Notes: a model not told the origin generated them from the sequence alone. A stretch of DNA of 40,959 nucleotides from CAZTAK01 sp964611585 (GCA_964611585.1 CAZTAK010000016.1:1-40959), one strand, 5' to 3'; shown: positions 1 through 8,697, counted from the first letter of the stretch. Translations and numbers: made by a program.

Positions 1-1
1 G

Positions 2-586
2 CGGGCGACACGGGACTTTGCCGGTGCCGCCGTCTTTCTCGGCGAACGGCGGATACTGGGCCAGATCAACGTTCGGCTCGGCGCCGCCGATACGGAAGCC
101 GCAGCCGCTGCCGCAGATGCGATCGGCGCTGCGCTGCCGGACGCCCCGAACACGGTATCGGAGGGGCCGCAATCGACCGTTCTCTGGCTCGGCCCCGACG
201 AATGGCTCGTCGCCAGCACGGCGGGTGCGGACGCCAACCTTCAGCGCAACCTGGACGTGGCACTCGCAGCGCATCATGCGGCGATCACGGACGTGAGCGA
301 CCTGCGCGCCGTTATCGTCCTCGGCGGCCCCCGGGCGCGCGACGTGCTTGCCAAGGGATGCAGTCTCGACTTTCATCCCCGGGTCTTCGGCAGCGGACGA
401 TGCGCCCAGACGCAACTCGCGCGCGCCAGTGTAATCATTCACCAGCGTGCAACCGATCCCCTGTTCGACATCTATGTCGAGCGGTCCTATGCCGAGTATC
501 TTTGGCTTTGGCTCGAAGATGCGGCGCTGGAATTCGCCGTCGTTGTTGCTGACCTCGAGGGGGCCGACCTCGAGGGCAGCGGCTGA
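2..586 (+). CDS. soxG: Sarcosine oxidase gamma subunit (5' partial)
   Basis: The reading frame is open from the window edge, so the N-terminus is missing; about 194 residues remain and end at a TGA. SoxG is the small non-catalytic subunit of heterotetrameric sarcosine oxidase, which oxidises sarcosine to glycine with transfer of the one-carbon unit to tetrahydrofolate. Seen in the sequence: the family-typical segment LGPDEWLV near the middle, then a TDVSDLRAVIVLGGPRARDVL block and the C-terminal FDIYVERSYAEYLWLWL block. This arrangement is characteristic of the SoxG/GcvT-like fold. The soxBDA genes would lie to the left, outside the window. The gene converges on the N-carbamoylsarcosine amidohydrolase-like gene with 2 bp between stops; that enzyme could supply sarcosine (inference). 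Identity is well supported; only the start is unknown. Confidence 0.88.
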   Translation, partial: RATRDFAGAAVFLGERRILGQINVRLGAADTEAAAAAADAIGAALPDAPNTVSEGPQSTVLWLGPDEWLVASTAGADANLQRNLDVALAAHHAAITDVSDLRAVIVLGGPRARDVLAKGCSLDFHPRVFGSGRCAQTQLARASVIIHQRATDPLFDIYVERSYAEYLWLWLEDAALEFAVVVADLEGADLEGSG

Positions 587-588
587 AT

Positions 589-1284
589 TCAGGTGTTGCG
601 TAGCGGGTAAGGATCGATCCGGTCGAGATAATCGAGAACATTTTCCAGCGGCTCGACATCGCCGAACTTGGAGTCGATGTCGAATAGATTCCATTCGACG
701 ACTCCCGGAACCCGGTCGCCCACACATTCGCGAACGACGATGGGGCGAAATCCTTCGGCAATGGCATCCTCGGTCGTGTGCCGGACGCAACCGGCCATGG
801 TCACGCCGGTCAGGATTACCGTGTCCACGCCGGCCGCCCTCAGAAAACTGGAAAGGTAGGTGCCGTGAAAGGCGCTCGCGCGTTTCTTGACGATCACTTG
901 TTCCGTTTCCAGCGGTGCGATGCGATCGTCGATAGCGACGTCTTCGGTGTTCTTGAGGTTGAGCACCTCGATGGGAACTTTCAGATGCCAGAGCCCCATA
1001 TCGGTGTTGTCGCCCTCGGTCACGTTATAGGCCGTGGTCGTGTAGACGACAGGAATACGTTTTGCGCGGCCCGCTTCGAGCAGCTTTTGGACGCCGGGAA
1101 TGATGGTGTCCATATTGTCGCACGAGAACGGATTGCCAGGGCGCGTCCAGGCGTTGGCAAGATCGATATTGATGAGGGCCGGCCGCTGGCCGTAACCGAT
1201 GCGTCTCTGGAAGCCGCGGCTCTGATAAATCGACGAGTCCTGGGAGAAAATCTTGTCCAGCGCTTCCTTGATTTCATCCGACAT
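589..1284 (-). CDS. Isochorismatase-family cysteine hydrolase, N-carbamoylsarcosine amidohydrolase-like
   Basis: A 231-residue cysteine hydrolase of the isochorismatase superfamily. The Asp-Lys-Cys triad is visible: D41 in INIDLANAW, K133/K134 in VKKRASAF and C166 in GVTMAGCVRHT. The cis-peptide region preceding the cysteine also fits. The family hydrolyses small carbamoyl amides, and N-carbamoylsarcosine amidase makes sarcosine, CO2 and ammonia. The closeness to soxG supports that substrate, but biuret or ureidoacrylate-type amides are not excluded. I chose the internal ATG because AGAGG sits about 8 nt ahead of it; an upstream in-frame ATG at 1305 would add seven residues without a good ribosome site. 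The protein has no signal peptide and should be cytoplasmic. Confidence 0.8.
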   Translation of the reverse strand: MSDEIKEALDKIFSQDSSIYQSRGFQRRIGYGQRPALINIDLANAWTRPGNPFSCDNMDTIIPGVQKLLEAGRAKRIPVVYTTTAYNVTEGDNTDMGLWHLKVPIEVLNLKNTEDVAIDDRIAPLETEQVIVKKRASAFHGTYLSSFLRAAGVDTVILTGVTMAGCVRHTTEDAIAEGFRPIVVRECVGDRVPGVVEWNLFDIDSKFGDVEPLENVLDYLDRIDPYPLRNT

Positions 1285-1806
1285 TGGAATGCCTCTATTC
1301 GCCATTGTCGGCTTCTGTGCCGTTGTGCCAACTCTTCACCCTAGGGTTAGGGTCGGGGAATTGAAACGTCAAGGTATGAAGTCAAAGCGTGGCGGAGCGG
1401 GCCGATCCCCATTGAATGCGGCGCCGGGACGGCCCGGTGCCGGGGCCTCAGATTTGGAGCGGAGCCACGCCGGGCGCCGGCGCACGAGTCGACCAAAGCC
1501 AGACAGCACCGGCGCCTTGGGGTGCCGGCGGGCCGGTCCCACAGTCCCGCAGATCTTCTGCCCGCGGCGAGGTCCTCGTGCCGAGCCCCGCGGACGGCAC
1601 CACGATTGCGGCCCATGCCATGACCCTATCCTTCCCGGACAAGCGGCCCTCCCGTTTCTGTGAACCCCATCGGCGAAAAATTCTGACCGGGCAAAGGACG
1701 CGCGAATGTCTTTCTCGATGGTTGACGTCTTCTCGCCGGTGGTGTGGGTTCTGTTGCGGCAGTCTCCGGCGTGAGGCCGCGCCGGTTGTTGGTGAAAGGT
1801 ATTTCG
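1285..1806. other. Divergent intergenic region
   Basis: About 520 bases between the start of the minus-strand hydrolase and the plus-strand transporter. No supported gene was seen; open frames here lack family features. It should hold both divergent promoters. The only conspicuous element is a perfect 10-bp palindrome ACCCTAGGGT at 1338-1347 followed by a further TAGGGT, a possible operator about 55 bp ahead of the hydrolase start. Confidence 0.5.
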
Positions 1807-2724
1807 GTGGCGAACGCACTACTCTATGTGGCGACGGTTGGCATCTGGGGGACCACGTTTTTCGCCATCACCCTTCAGTTCGGCGTTGTTCCGCTCGAAA
1901 TCTCCATCAGCTATCGCTTCGCCCTGGCGGCGGCGATCTTCTTTGCGTTTGCGTTGGCAAGCGGGCGCTCGCTCCGCTTCCGGTTGCGGGACCACGGCGC
2001 GTTCATGCTGTTGGGGATATTCTTGTTCTCCTTCCATTTTCTTGCCGTCTACGCCTCCGCCGGACTGATCGCCAGCGGCCTGACCTCCGTGGCGTTTTCT
2101 ACCATCGTGCTGTTCAACATCGGTCTCGGCACTTTTTTCCTGAAAGTCCCGCTACAGCCGCGGATCGTGGTCGGCGCGATGCTGGGTATTGCCGGAATCG
2201 CCCTGGTCTTCTGGCGGGACGTCGCCACATTTGATTTCGGTGACGTGGCACTGGCCGGCCTCGGCCTTGCGATTCTCGGCGCCGCGTTGGCGTCCGTCGG
2301 CAACATCGTCTCGGCGCGCATTAAGAGTCGGAAAGTCCCCATCGTCCAGGCGAACGCCTACGGCATGGCCTATGGCGCTATCTTTATTGCCGCCTTCGGC
2401 GCCGTGCGCGGGCAACCATTCGTGTTCGACTGGTCTTTGATTTACGCCGGTTCGCTGGTCTATCTAGCGATCGTTTCGACGGTACTGGCGTTCGCGTTCT
2501 ATCTCACTTTGCTGGGCCGGATCGGGGCGGCGCGTGCCGGCTACATGTGGGTCCTGTTTCCCATCGTGGCGCTGGCGATGTCGACATTTCTCGAGGGCTA
2601 CGCGTGGACGCCCCTTGCCGCGACCGGGGTCGCCGTCGTGCTGCTCGGCAACGCGCTGGTGCTGACGCCGCGCGGAACCTTCAGGGCCTCGGGAACCCGA
2701 GAGCCCTCCAACGACGAGGTTTGA
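1807..2724 (+). CDS. EamA-family (DMT superfamily) membrane transporter
   Basis: An integral inner-membrane protein of about 305 residues with roughly ten hydrophobic helices arranged as two EamA repeats. The first helix begins NALLYVATVGIWGTTFFAI, and the second repeat starts around LAGLGLAILGAALASVGNIVSA. Members export or import small metabolites such as amino acids and their derivatives; the substrate cannot be read from sequence. Several in-frame GTG codons precede the first helix (from 1744 on). I prefer the GTG at 1807, which has AAAGG seven bases upstream and puts the first helix at the N-terminus as usual. The C-terminal tail after the last helix is short and polar. The next gene follows 42 bp downstream on the same strand, so cotranscription is possible. 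Confidence 0.78.
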   Translation: MANALLYVATVGIWGTTFFAITLQFGVVPLEISISYRFALAAAIFFAFALASGRSLRFRLRDHGAFMLLGIFLFSFHFLAVYASAGLIASGLTSVAFSTIVLFNIGLGTFFLKVPLQPRIVVGAMLGIAGIALVFWRDVATFDFGDVALAGLGLAILGAALASVGNIVSARIKSRKVPIVQANAYGMAYGAIFIAAFGAVRGQPFVFDWSLIYAGSLVYLAIVSTVLAFAFYLTLLGRIGAARAGYMWVLFPIVALAMSTFLEGYAWTPLAATGVAVVLLGNALVLTPRGTFRASGTREPSNDEV

Positions 2725-2766
2725 AAACGCCGCCGCGCAATGCCACCATCGGGGCGGAGCCGTATC

Positions 2767-4356
2767 ATGTACGACTACATCATCGTCGGGGCGGGATCGG
2801 CGGGCTGTGTCCTCGCCCGGCGCCTGTCCGACGATCCAAAGGTCAGGGTGTGCCTGCTGGAAGCCGGCGCCCCCGATGACAACATTCTCATCCGGGTTCC
2901 GGTGGGGGCGGCTGTCTTCCTGCCCACGCGCTTCAAGAACTGGGCCTACAAGACGGTGCCGCAGCCGGGTCTCGGGGGCTGCCGGGGGTATCAGCCGCGC
3001 GGCCGGGCGCTGGGCGGATCGAGCTCCGTGAATGCGATGATCTACATCCGCGGCCAGCCACAGGATTACGATGGCTGGGCGGCCGCGGGCTGCACCGGTT
3101 GGGCCTGGGAGGACGTGCTCCCCTACTTCAAGCGCGCCGAAGATCAGGAGCGGGGCGCAAATGGCCGCTACGGCGTCGGCGGGCCCCTGAACGTCACCGA
3201 TCTGCGCTCGCCCAACCCGGTTGGCGAGGCCTTTCTTGCCGCCGCCGCCGAAGTCCAGTTGCCGCGCAACGACGACTTCAACGGCCCCGACCAGGAGGGG
3301 GTCGGCCCTTACCAGGTGACGCAGATCGATGGCGAGCGTTGTTCGGCAGCCAGGGCTTACGTGACCCCGGTTCTCGGCCGCGAAAACCTCGATGTGATTA
3401 CCCGCGCCCATGCCCGGCGCATCCTCTTCGACGGCCGGCGCGCCACCGGAGTCGCCTATGACAAGGCGGGGCGCAGCTTCAACGCGCGCGCCAGCGCCGA
3501 AATCGTGCTCGCCGGTGGCGCCTTCGCCTCGCCGCAACTGCTGATGTTGTCGGGCATCGGCGCGGGCGAGGACCTGCGCCGATGCGGAACCGAGGTCGTG
3601 CACGACCTTCCGGGCGTGGGGCAAAACCTGCACGATCACGTCGATTATGTGGCCTGCTACAGGTCGCCGTCCGCCGATCCGCTCGGCCTCTCGGTGTCCG
3701 GTGCGATCAAGAGTCTCAAAGGCGTTCGGGAGTGGCGCCGGCAGCGCACCGGCGTGCTCACCACCAACTTCGCCGAGGCAGGCGGGTTCCTGAAAAGCGA
3801 TCCCGCCGTCGAGCGTCCCGACCTTCAGCTCCACTTCGTCATCGGGATCGTCGATGACCACATGCGAAAACTGCACCTGGGCAATGGCTATTCCTGCCAC
3901 GTGTGCGTGCTTCACCCAAAGAGCCGGGGCCAAGTGCATCTGGCCGGCCCGGATGCGCGCGCGGCGCCGCTGATCGACCCCAATTTTCTCGCCGAGCCGG
4001 AGGATCTCGAAACCCTGGTGCGCGGCTTCAAGATTACCCGCCGCATCATGGAGGCGCCGGCGCTCGCCCCCTTCCGGGGCCGCGAACTCTACACCGCCGG
4101 TGTCACCTCCGACGACGGTATCCGTGCCGCCATCCGGGCGCGCGCCGATACCATCTATCACCCGGTCGGTTCATGCCGCATGGGCATCGACGAAGACGCC
4201 GTGGTGGACCCCAGGTTGCGCGTCCGCGGGCTCGAGGGTCTGCGCGTCGCCGATGCCTCGGTGATGCCGACGATCACCTCGGGCAACACCAACGCGCCGG
4301 CGATCATGATCGGGGAAAAGGCAGCCGGCCTGATTCGCGCCGGCGCCGCCGGGTAA
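2767..4356 (+). CDS. GMC-family FAD oxidoreductase (choline/alcohol dehydrogenase-like)
   Basis: A 529-residue flavoprotein of the glucose-methanol-choline oxidoreductase family, which oxidises primary alcohols or polyols to aldehydes. Seen: the N-terminal FAD dinucleotide motif GAGSAG at residues 8-13, the GMC signature region GRALGGSSSVNAMIYIRG, a substrate-domain middle, and the C-terminal catalytic block YHPVGSCRMG, followed by VADASVMP and the SGNTNAPAIMIGEKAA end with the conserved His/Asn pair. Length is that of bacterial choline dehydrogenase-like members. An upstream ATG at 2740 is in frame, but the ATG at 2767 starts exactly at the conserved MYDYIIVG and has GGAG upstream. No signal peptide. 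The substrate is unknown; the family is very broad. Confidence 0.88.
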   Translation: MYDYIIVGAGSAGCVLARRLSDDPKVRVCLLEAGAPDDNILIRVPVGAAVFLPTRFKNWAYKTVPQPGLGGCRGYQPRGRALGGSSSVNAMIYIRGQPQDYDGWAAAGCTGWAWEDVLPYFKRAEDQERGANGRYGVGGPLNVTDLRSPNPVGEAFLAAAAEVQLPRNDDFNGPDQEGVGPYQVTQIDGERCSAARAYVTPVLGRENLDVITRAHARRILFDGRRATGVAYDKAGRSFNARASAEIVLAGGAFASPQLLMLSGIGAGEDLRRCGTEVVHDLPGVGQNLHDHVDYVACYRSPSADPLGLSVSGAIKSLKGVREWRRQRTGVLTTNFAEAGGFLKSDPAVERPDLQLHFVIGIVDDHMRKLHLGNGYSCHVCVLHPKSRGQVHLAGPDARAAPLIDPNFLAEPEDLETLVRGFKITRRIMEAPALAPFRGRELYTAGVTSDDGIRAAIRARADTIYHPVGSCRMGIDEDAVVDPRLRVRGLEGLRVADASVMPTITSGNTNAPAIMIGEKAAGLIRAGAAG

Positions 4357-4485
4357 CGCCGCCGCCCGGGGTTCCGGTTTGGCGGGGCGGGAGATTGGAA
4401 AACCGCATTTCTGCCAAACGAACCCAATTGTTGCATCGCAAAATCCAATGATTTCAGTCGCTTGCTGGAAAATGTCCGTCTGAAA

Positions 4486-4605
4486 CGAAGCCAATTCAAA
4501 GCCAATACGAAGCCAATACGAAGCCAATCCGAAGCCAATTCGAAGCCAATACGAAGCCAGTTTCGCGGCAAACGAAGCCAAAACGAACCCAATTCAAGGC
4601 CAATC
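4486..4605. repeat. 11-bp direct tandem repeat array, consensus CGAAGCCAATW
   Basis: Seven contiguous 11-bp units (4486-4562) match CGAAGCCAAT followed by A, T or C, with one or two changes each. A degenerate 10-nt stretch follows (4563-4572), then three more diverged units in register (4573-4605). An outlying copy CGAACCCAATT lies at 4419-4429. The period of 11 is not a multiple of three, so open frames across it are artefacts. It sits between the GMC gene and the hdrB end. Function unknown. Confidence 0.9.
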
Positions 4606-4647
4606 CGGGGCCCGGAGACGCGGGCGCCGCCACGAATGGGGAACGCC

Positions 4648-4670
4648 CCGCCGGGGGGCGGCCCCGGCGG
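4648..4670. terminator. GC-rich hairpin between GMC gene and hdrB
   Basis: Perfect 9-bp stem CCGCCGGGG / CCCCGGCGG with a 5-nt loop. It lies downstream of both the GMC gene and hdrB, so it could end transcription from either side, but it has no T-tract on either strand. The rest of the 4357-4828 interval shows no gene. Confidence 0.3.
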
Positions 4671-4828
4671 CGGCGGTTGGCGCTCTTTCTACCGATATAG
4701 GATTATTTTCCGAGAACGCAAGGGCGCAAGCGCGAAGCGGCCCGGATGATCCGAACGAACGCGCTGGCCGCCCGAGGGTCCGGCGCTTCGGGCCTCCGGG
4801 ACGAGAGTATCCGCCGGGCCCCGGTGCC

Positions 4829-5764
4829 CTATTTCTTTTTGGCCTGGGCTTCGAGCTTTTCAGCGCGGATCGTATTGCGCCCGAGGCCTGCGTCTTCTTT
4901 CGCATCCAGGCCGAAAGCGACGGCCATGAGCTGGCTGTAAAAGACGACCGGAATGTCGAATTTCGTCCCGAACTTCTTGTTGATCGCCGCCTGATACATC
5001 TCGACGTTGCTCTGGCAAAGCGGGCAGGGCGTCGAGATGACATCGGCGTCCGCGTCCTCGGCCGCCTGGAGAATCTCCTTGATGAGGTGGAGCGTGCGGT
5101 CGGGGCTCATGACCGCGACCGAGCCACCGCAACACGAGGTCTTCGGATCGAACTGGACGGCTTCGGCGCCGCAGGCCTCCGCGAAGTCGTCGAGAAATTT
5201 CGGGTCCTCGTAGGTGTCGTATTCGCCGCCGCCGTCGGTGCCGGCGAAAGGCCGAACGGTCTGACAGCCGACATAGCCGGCCACTTTGAGGTCCGTCAGC
5301 GGATTCGTCACTCGTTCTTTGATCGCATCGACGCCGACTTCGTTGACGATCACCTCGCACATGTGCCGGACCTGAAGGTCCATTTCGTAAGCAAGACCGC
5401 CGGCCGCCAGCGCTTCGTTGACCCGGGTCCGCTTCTTTACGTCGCTCTTGATCTTCTCATTGCCGGCATGGGTGTTGAGGTAGCACGCCGCACAGCCGGT
5501 GACCACGTCCTGGGGTGCCTGCGCTTGCACCTTGGCGAGATTGCGGCCGGTGAGCGCGAGATTAGGCAAGGCCCCGCCGCCGACATGGCCGACCGATGCG
5601 CCGCAGCAGTTCCAGTCGTCGAGTTCTTCGAGTTCAAGGCCAATTTCGGGGGCGATGGCTCGCAAGGACTCGTCGAGGTGGCGCGCACTACCCTGCGATG
5701 AACAACCGGGGTAGTAGGTGAATCTGGACATGCCGCCTGCCGATGTCTTTTCGTTCGCGCTCAT
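4829..5764 (-). CDS. hdrB: Heterodisulfide reductase subunit B-like protein (HdrB), Qmo-associated
   Basis: A 311-residue protein with two complete CCG domains, which bind the noncubane iron-sulfur clusters of HdrB: C21, C53-C54, C91, C94 in the first and C167, C211-C212, C247, C250 in the second. HdrB is the disulfide-handling or terminal electron-transfer subunit of Hdr-type complexes and is soluble. Here it closes the qmoA-qmoB-hdrC-hdrB operon, so it probably forms with HdrC the module that replaces the membrane subunit QmoC. The start at 5764 is preceded by GGAGG with 6-nt spacing and overlaps the hdrC stop as ATGA, implying translational coupling. A later ATG at 5731 (MSRFTYYPG) is an alternative. 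The C-terminus is lysine-rich. Confidence 0.9.
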   Translation of the reverse strand: MSANEKTSAGGMSRFTYYPGCSSQGSARHLDESLRAIAPEIGLELEELDDWNCCGASVGHVGGGALPNLALTGRNLAKVQAQAPQDVVTGCAACYLNTHAGNEKIKSDVKKRTRVNEALAAGGLAYEMDLQVRHMCEVIVNEVGVDAIKERVTNPLTDLKVAGYVGCQTVRPFAGTDGGGEYDTYEDPKFLDDFAEACGAEAVQFDPKTSCCGGSVAVMSPDRTLHLIKEILQAAEDADADVISTPCPLCQSNVEMYQAAINKKFGTKFDIPVVFYSQLMAVAFGLDAKEDAGLGRNTIRAEKLEAQAKKK

Positions 5765-6372
5765 TGTCCGCCTCCGCCGCGCTCTTCGATCTCGGCGGCC
5801 TTGGCGAGGATCGCCCTGAGCCCTTTCCGGTCCTTGATCTTGTGCGGCAGGCCGAAATGCATGCGCCCGACCTTCAGCATACCGAGCGCAATCGTGAGAT
5901 TCGCGAGCCCCCGTTTCAATCCCTCTACGAAACCGAATGAAAAGTAATATTTTGCCGTGATCAGGCGTTCGTCGGTGCGGCCGAATTTTTGTGCGCTCCA
6001 CCAGAACGAGTGTGCGAAACGCGCATTCTCGACCTTGCCGGCGTATCCAAGTTCAACCGCCTTCCTGCCGAGATCCTGCAAGATGTAGGTCACGGGAACA
6101 CCGCGCGGGCAACGAACGACGCAGCGATAGCAGAGCGTGCAGTTCCACATCGTGTTGGATTTCAGAACTTCTTCTTTCATGCCGGCGCGGACCATCATGA
6201 AAAGCTTGCGCGGCCCATGGTCCATTTGCGTGCCGATGGGGCAAGACCCCGAGCAGACGCCGCACTGCATGCACATCGAAAGCTTGTCGCCGCTGTCGAT
6301 GTTCTCATAGACCCAGCGCGCAAAACCGAGGTCGTATTTCTGGCCGCCTTCCGCGGGCATCGGTACCGCCAT
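5761..6372 (-). CDS. hdrC: Heterodisulfide reductase subunit C-like iron-sulfur protein (HdrC)
   Basis: A 203-residue soluble electron-transfer protein with two cubane [4Fe-4S] motifs: C34, C37, C40, C44 (CMQCGVCSGSCP) and C78, C81, C84, C88 (CTLCYRCVVRCP). It has the typical HdrC all-helical C-terminal part with no membrane helices, which separates it from QmoC, whose HdrC-like domain is fused to a cytochrome b-type membrane domain. In the operon it follows qmoB by 3 nt and overlaps hdrB by 4 nt. It should carry electrons between the flavin subunits QmoA/QmoB and HdrB. No membrane anchor for the complex is encoded nearby. Confidence 0.9.
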   Translation of the reverse strand: MAVPMPAEGGQKYDLGFARWVYENIDSGDKLSMCMQCGVCSGSCPIGTQMDHGPRKLFMMVRAGMKEEVLKSNTMWNCTLCYRCVVRCPRGVPVTYILQDLGRKAVELGYAGKVENARFAHSFWWSAQKFGRTDERLITAKYYFSFGFVEGLKRGLANLTIALGMLKVGRMHFGLPHKIKDRKGLRAILAKAAEIEERGGGGQ

Positions 6373-6375
6373 CGC

Positions 6376-8697
6376 CTAAAACCCCTTGAACGGGTTGAAG
6401 CCCAACTCGTCGATCTTGGCGGCAAAGGTATTGATGACATCCGCGACTTGGGCCGAATCGGCAATCGAGACCTCGGCGGACTGAACGCGCTCTTCCTCGA
6501 GCATCAGGCTTTTCAGGGTTTCGCCGACGTTGGCCATGCGCTCTTTGGCGATCGCGCTGCCCTTGACGAAGTGGCACTGATAATCGTCGCCGGATTTGCA
6601 GCCCATCAGCATTACGCCGTCGTAGCCGCATTCGAGCGCCGTGGAGACCCACAACAGACTGATCGAACCGAGGCAGCGTACCGGGATGATCCGTACATGC
6701 GGGCTGAACTGTTGCCTGTTGATGCCCGCCATATCGAGCGCGGGATAGGCGTCGTTTTCGCAGGCGAAGATCAGGATGCGCGGCTTCTCCTCGAACTCGT
6801 CCGGAACGTCCACCGCCTTGATCATGTCGGTGACCATCTGAACGTTGTAGTTCTTGAAGCTGATGGTGCGCACCGGGCACGCCCCCATGCAGGTGCCGCA
6901 GCGCCGGCAACGCGCCGAATTGACGACCGGATAACCGTCCTCGGTCTCGTCGATAGCCGCGAACGGGCACTCCACCGTGCAGCGCCGGCATTTGGTGCAG
7001 CTATCGAGCCCGATTTCCGGAAAGGACAGGTCCCCGACCCGGGGGTGGAGCGCGGCCGCCTGGTCGGCCGCCCGCATCGCCTGGATCGCCTTGAGCACGG
7101 CCCCGGCCGCGTCCTGCCGGGCTTCGGCGATCGACATCGGCCGCCGCACCGGGCCACAGGTGTAAATCCCGGTGCGGGAGGTTTCGTAGGGGAAGCAGAT
7201 AAAGTGCGAGTCGGCAAAGCCGTGCGCCAGAATGGGCAAGTGCGGCCCTTGCCGGTATTGGAGATTGAGGAGGGGGCCGCCGGGCAGGGCTGCCGCCGCG
7301 TCGCCGTTATTGCCGCCCTCGTTATCGCTGGCGCCGTTGGCGGCCGCATCCGATGGCTCTGAATCCGTTGCCTCGGCTTCCGATTCGCCGTCCGCGGCCT
7401 TAAAGGGCGCCGCCGGGTTCACGTTGTCGGCGAGCTGCTCGGCACCCCGGTCGGCCGGTTCGAGATCGACATTGGTCGAATTGGGGACCATGCCGGTGGA
7501 CAGCACGACCATGTCGAGTCCGCCCATCGCTATCTCTTCGCCCAGCAGGTCGTCTTCGACGGTGACGGTCAGATCGGCGCCGATCGATTTGATCCGGCCC
7601 TTCTGGAAGATGGCTCCGGCCTCTTGGGCCTGCCGGTAGAATTCTTCGGCGGTGCCGTGCGCCCGCAAGTCCTCATAGACGACGTAGACCATGGCCTCAG
7701 GCACGGCCTCGACGACTTGCAGCGCCTGCTTGATCGCGATCCGGTCGACGACACCCGAACCGTAGACCATGCGCTCGCTATCGTCGGAGAGTACGAACAT
7801 GACCGTCTTGGGTTCGGCGTTGTCCGATTTGCGTTTGACTCCGCCGTTGGCCAGCAGGTCTTCCATATCGATGTCGGTGACAATGTCGGGCGAGGTGCCA
7901 TAGCCCAGGTGGCGAAGATTCTCCGGGTCGTAGGGGCGCCACCCCGTTGCGACGACGATGGCGCCGAAGACATCCGAAGTCTCCTTGCCACCGGCACGGA
8001 TGATGACCTCGAAGTTGCCCGGCTCGCCCGCAGTTTCGGCGACGAGCGCATCGGTCATGAGCGTGATCATCGGATCGGCCTCGGCCGCCTTGACGAGATC
8101 GTCGATGCCGTTCGGTTGCGGATCGCGATAGGGCGGGCGGTGGGGAAGAGTCTTCGACCATTTTCGCGCCCATCCGCCGAGCGTGCCGGTCTTTTCGACG
8201 AGCACGGCCTCGACGCCGGTTCGGGCCGCTTCCCGCGCGGCGCTCAGGCCGCTGACGCCGCCGCCGACCACCAGCAGTTTCTTGCTTTTGGCGCCGTTCG
8301 CCTGCGGTTCCGGCGGGTCCAGGCGCGAGGCCTGCGCCACCGCCATGCGCAAATGGTCGGCGGCAAGGGCCTGGGTGTCCTCGTCACTCGCCGCGTGCGT
8401 CCAGATGACGTGTTCGCGCAGATTGGCGCGCACGGTCTGGGCGCCGCCAAACTCAAAACGATCCGTCATCACGCGCGGAGAACAGGCGGCGATGATTGCC
8501 TGGTTGACGTCGCCGGATTCGATGTCCTTGGCGATCATCGCGCGGCCGTCGTCGCTGCAATACGCCGCATGACGCCGGCATACCGCTACCTTGAGATCGC
8601 CGCTTGCGAGCTGATCCAGTTCGTCGAGGGCAAGCGCCTCGCCGATACCGCAACCCTCGCACAGGTAAATCCCGGTTTTCTTCTCTTCCACTGTCAT
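6376..8697 (-). CDS. qmoB: QmoB-like flavoprotein: HdrA domain fused to MvhD domain
   Basis: A 773-residue subunit of the Qmo electron-transfer complex that works with APS reductase. In order: an N-terminal block with CEGCGIGEAL and ACSPRVMTDRF typical of QmoB; an FAD fold starting at VVGGGVSG (about residue 143); two ferredoxin clusters, CTKCRRCTVECP and CRRCGTCMGACP (567-607); and a C-terminal MvhD-like domain whose cysteines fall in ACENDAYPALD, VRCLGSIS, GCKSGDDYQC (645-708), expected to bind a [2Fe-2S] cluster. A 42-residue acidic, Ser/Ala/Gly/Asn-rich segment (about 431-472) interrupts the flavoprotein part and looks disordered. The gene begins 21 nt after qmoA with AAGG upstream. Family assignment is strong. 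Confidence 0.92.
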   Translation of the reverse strand: MTVEEKKTGIYLCEGCGIGEALALDELDQLASGDLKVAVCRRHAAYCSDDGRAMIAKDIESGDVNQAIIAACSPRVMTDRFEFGGAQTVRANLREHVIWTHAASDEDTQALAADHLRMAVAQASRLDPPEPQANGAKSKKLLVVGGGVSGLSAAREAARTGVEAVLVEKTGTLGGWARKWSKTLPHRPPYRDPQPNGIDDLVKAAEADPMITLMTDALVAETAGEPGNFEVIIRAGGKETSDVFGAIVVATGWRPYDPENLRHLGYGTSPDIVTDIDMEDLLANGGVKRKSDNAEPKTVMFVLSDDSERMVYGSGVVDRIAIKQALQVVEAVPEAMVYVVYEDLRAHGTAEEFYRQAQEAGAIFQKGRIKSIGADLTVTVEDDLLGEEIAMGGLDMVVLSTGMVPNSTNVDLEPADRGAEQLADNVNPAAPFKAADGESEAEATDSEPSDAAANGASDNEGGNNGDAAAALPGGPLLNLQYRQGPHLPILAHGFADSHFICFPYETSRTGIYTCGPVRRPMSIAEARQDAAGAVLKAIQAMRAADQAAALHPRVGDLSFPEIGLDSCTKCRRCTVECPFAAIDETEDGYPVVNSARCRRCGTCMGACPVRTISFKNYNVQMVTDMIKAVDVPDEFEEKPRILIFACENDAYPALDMAGINRQQFSPHVRIIPVRCLGSISLLWVSTALECGYDGVMLMGCKSGDDYQCHFVKGSAIAKERMANVGETLKSLMLEEERVQSAEVSIADSAQVADVINTFAAKIDELGFNPFKGF

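Noticed and set aside
1347..1353. Telomere-like TTAGGG motif
   Set aside because: Only one or two copies in a bacterial intergenic region; chance.
2464..4161. 565-codon minus-strand open frame across the GMC gene
   Set aside because: High GC makes long antisense frames; the sense strand has clear GMC motifs and the antisense product shows none.
4486..4605. CRISPR array
   Set aside because: Units are 11 bp and directly adjacent with no spacers; no cas gene is present.
5989..7362. 457-codon plus-strand open frame across hdrC and qmoB
   Set aside because: The opposite strand codes for HdrC and QmoB with full cysteine motifs.
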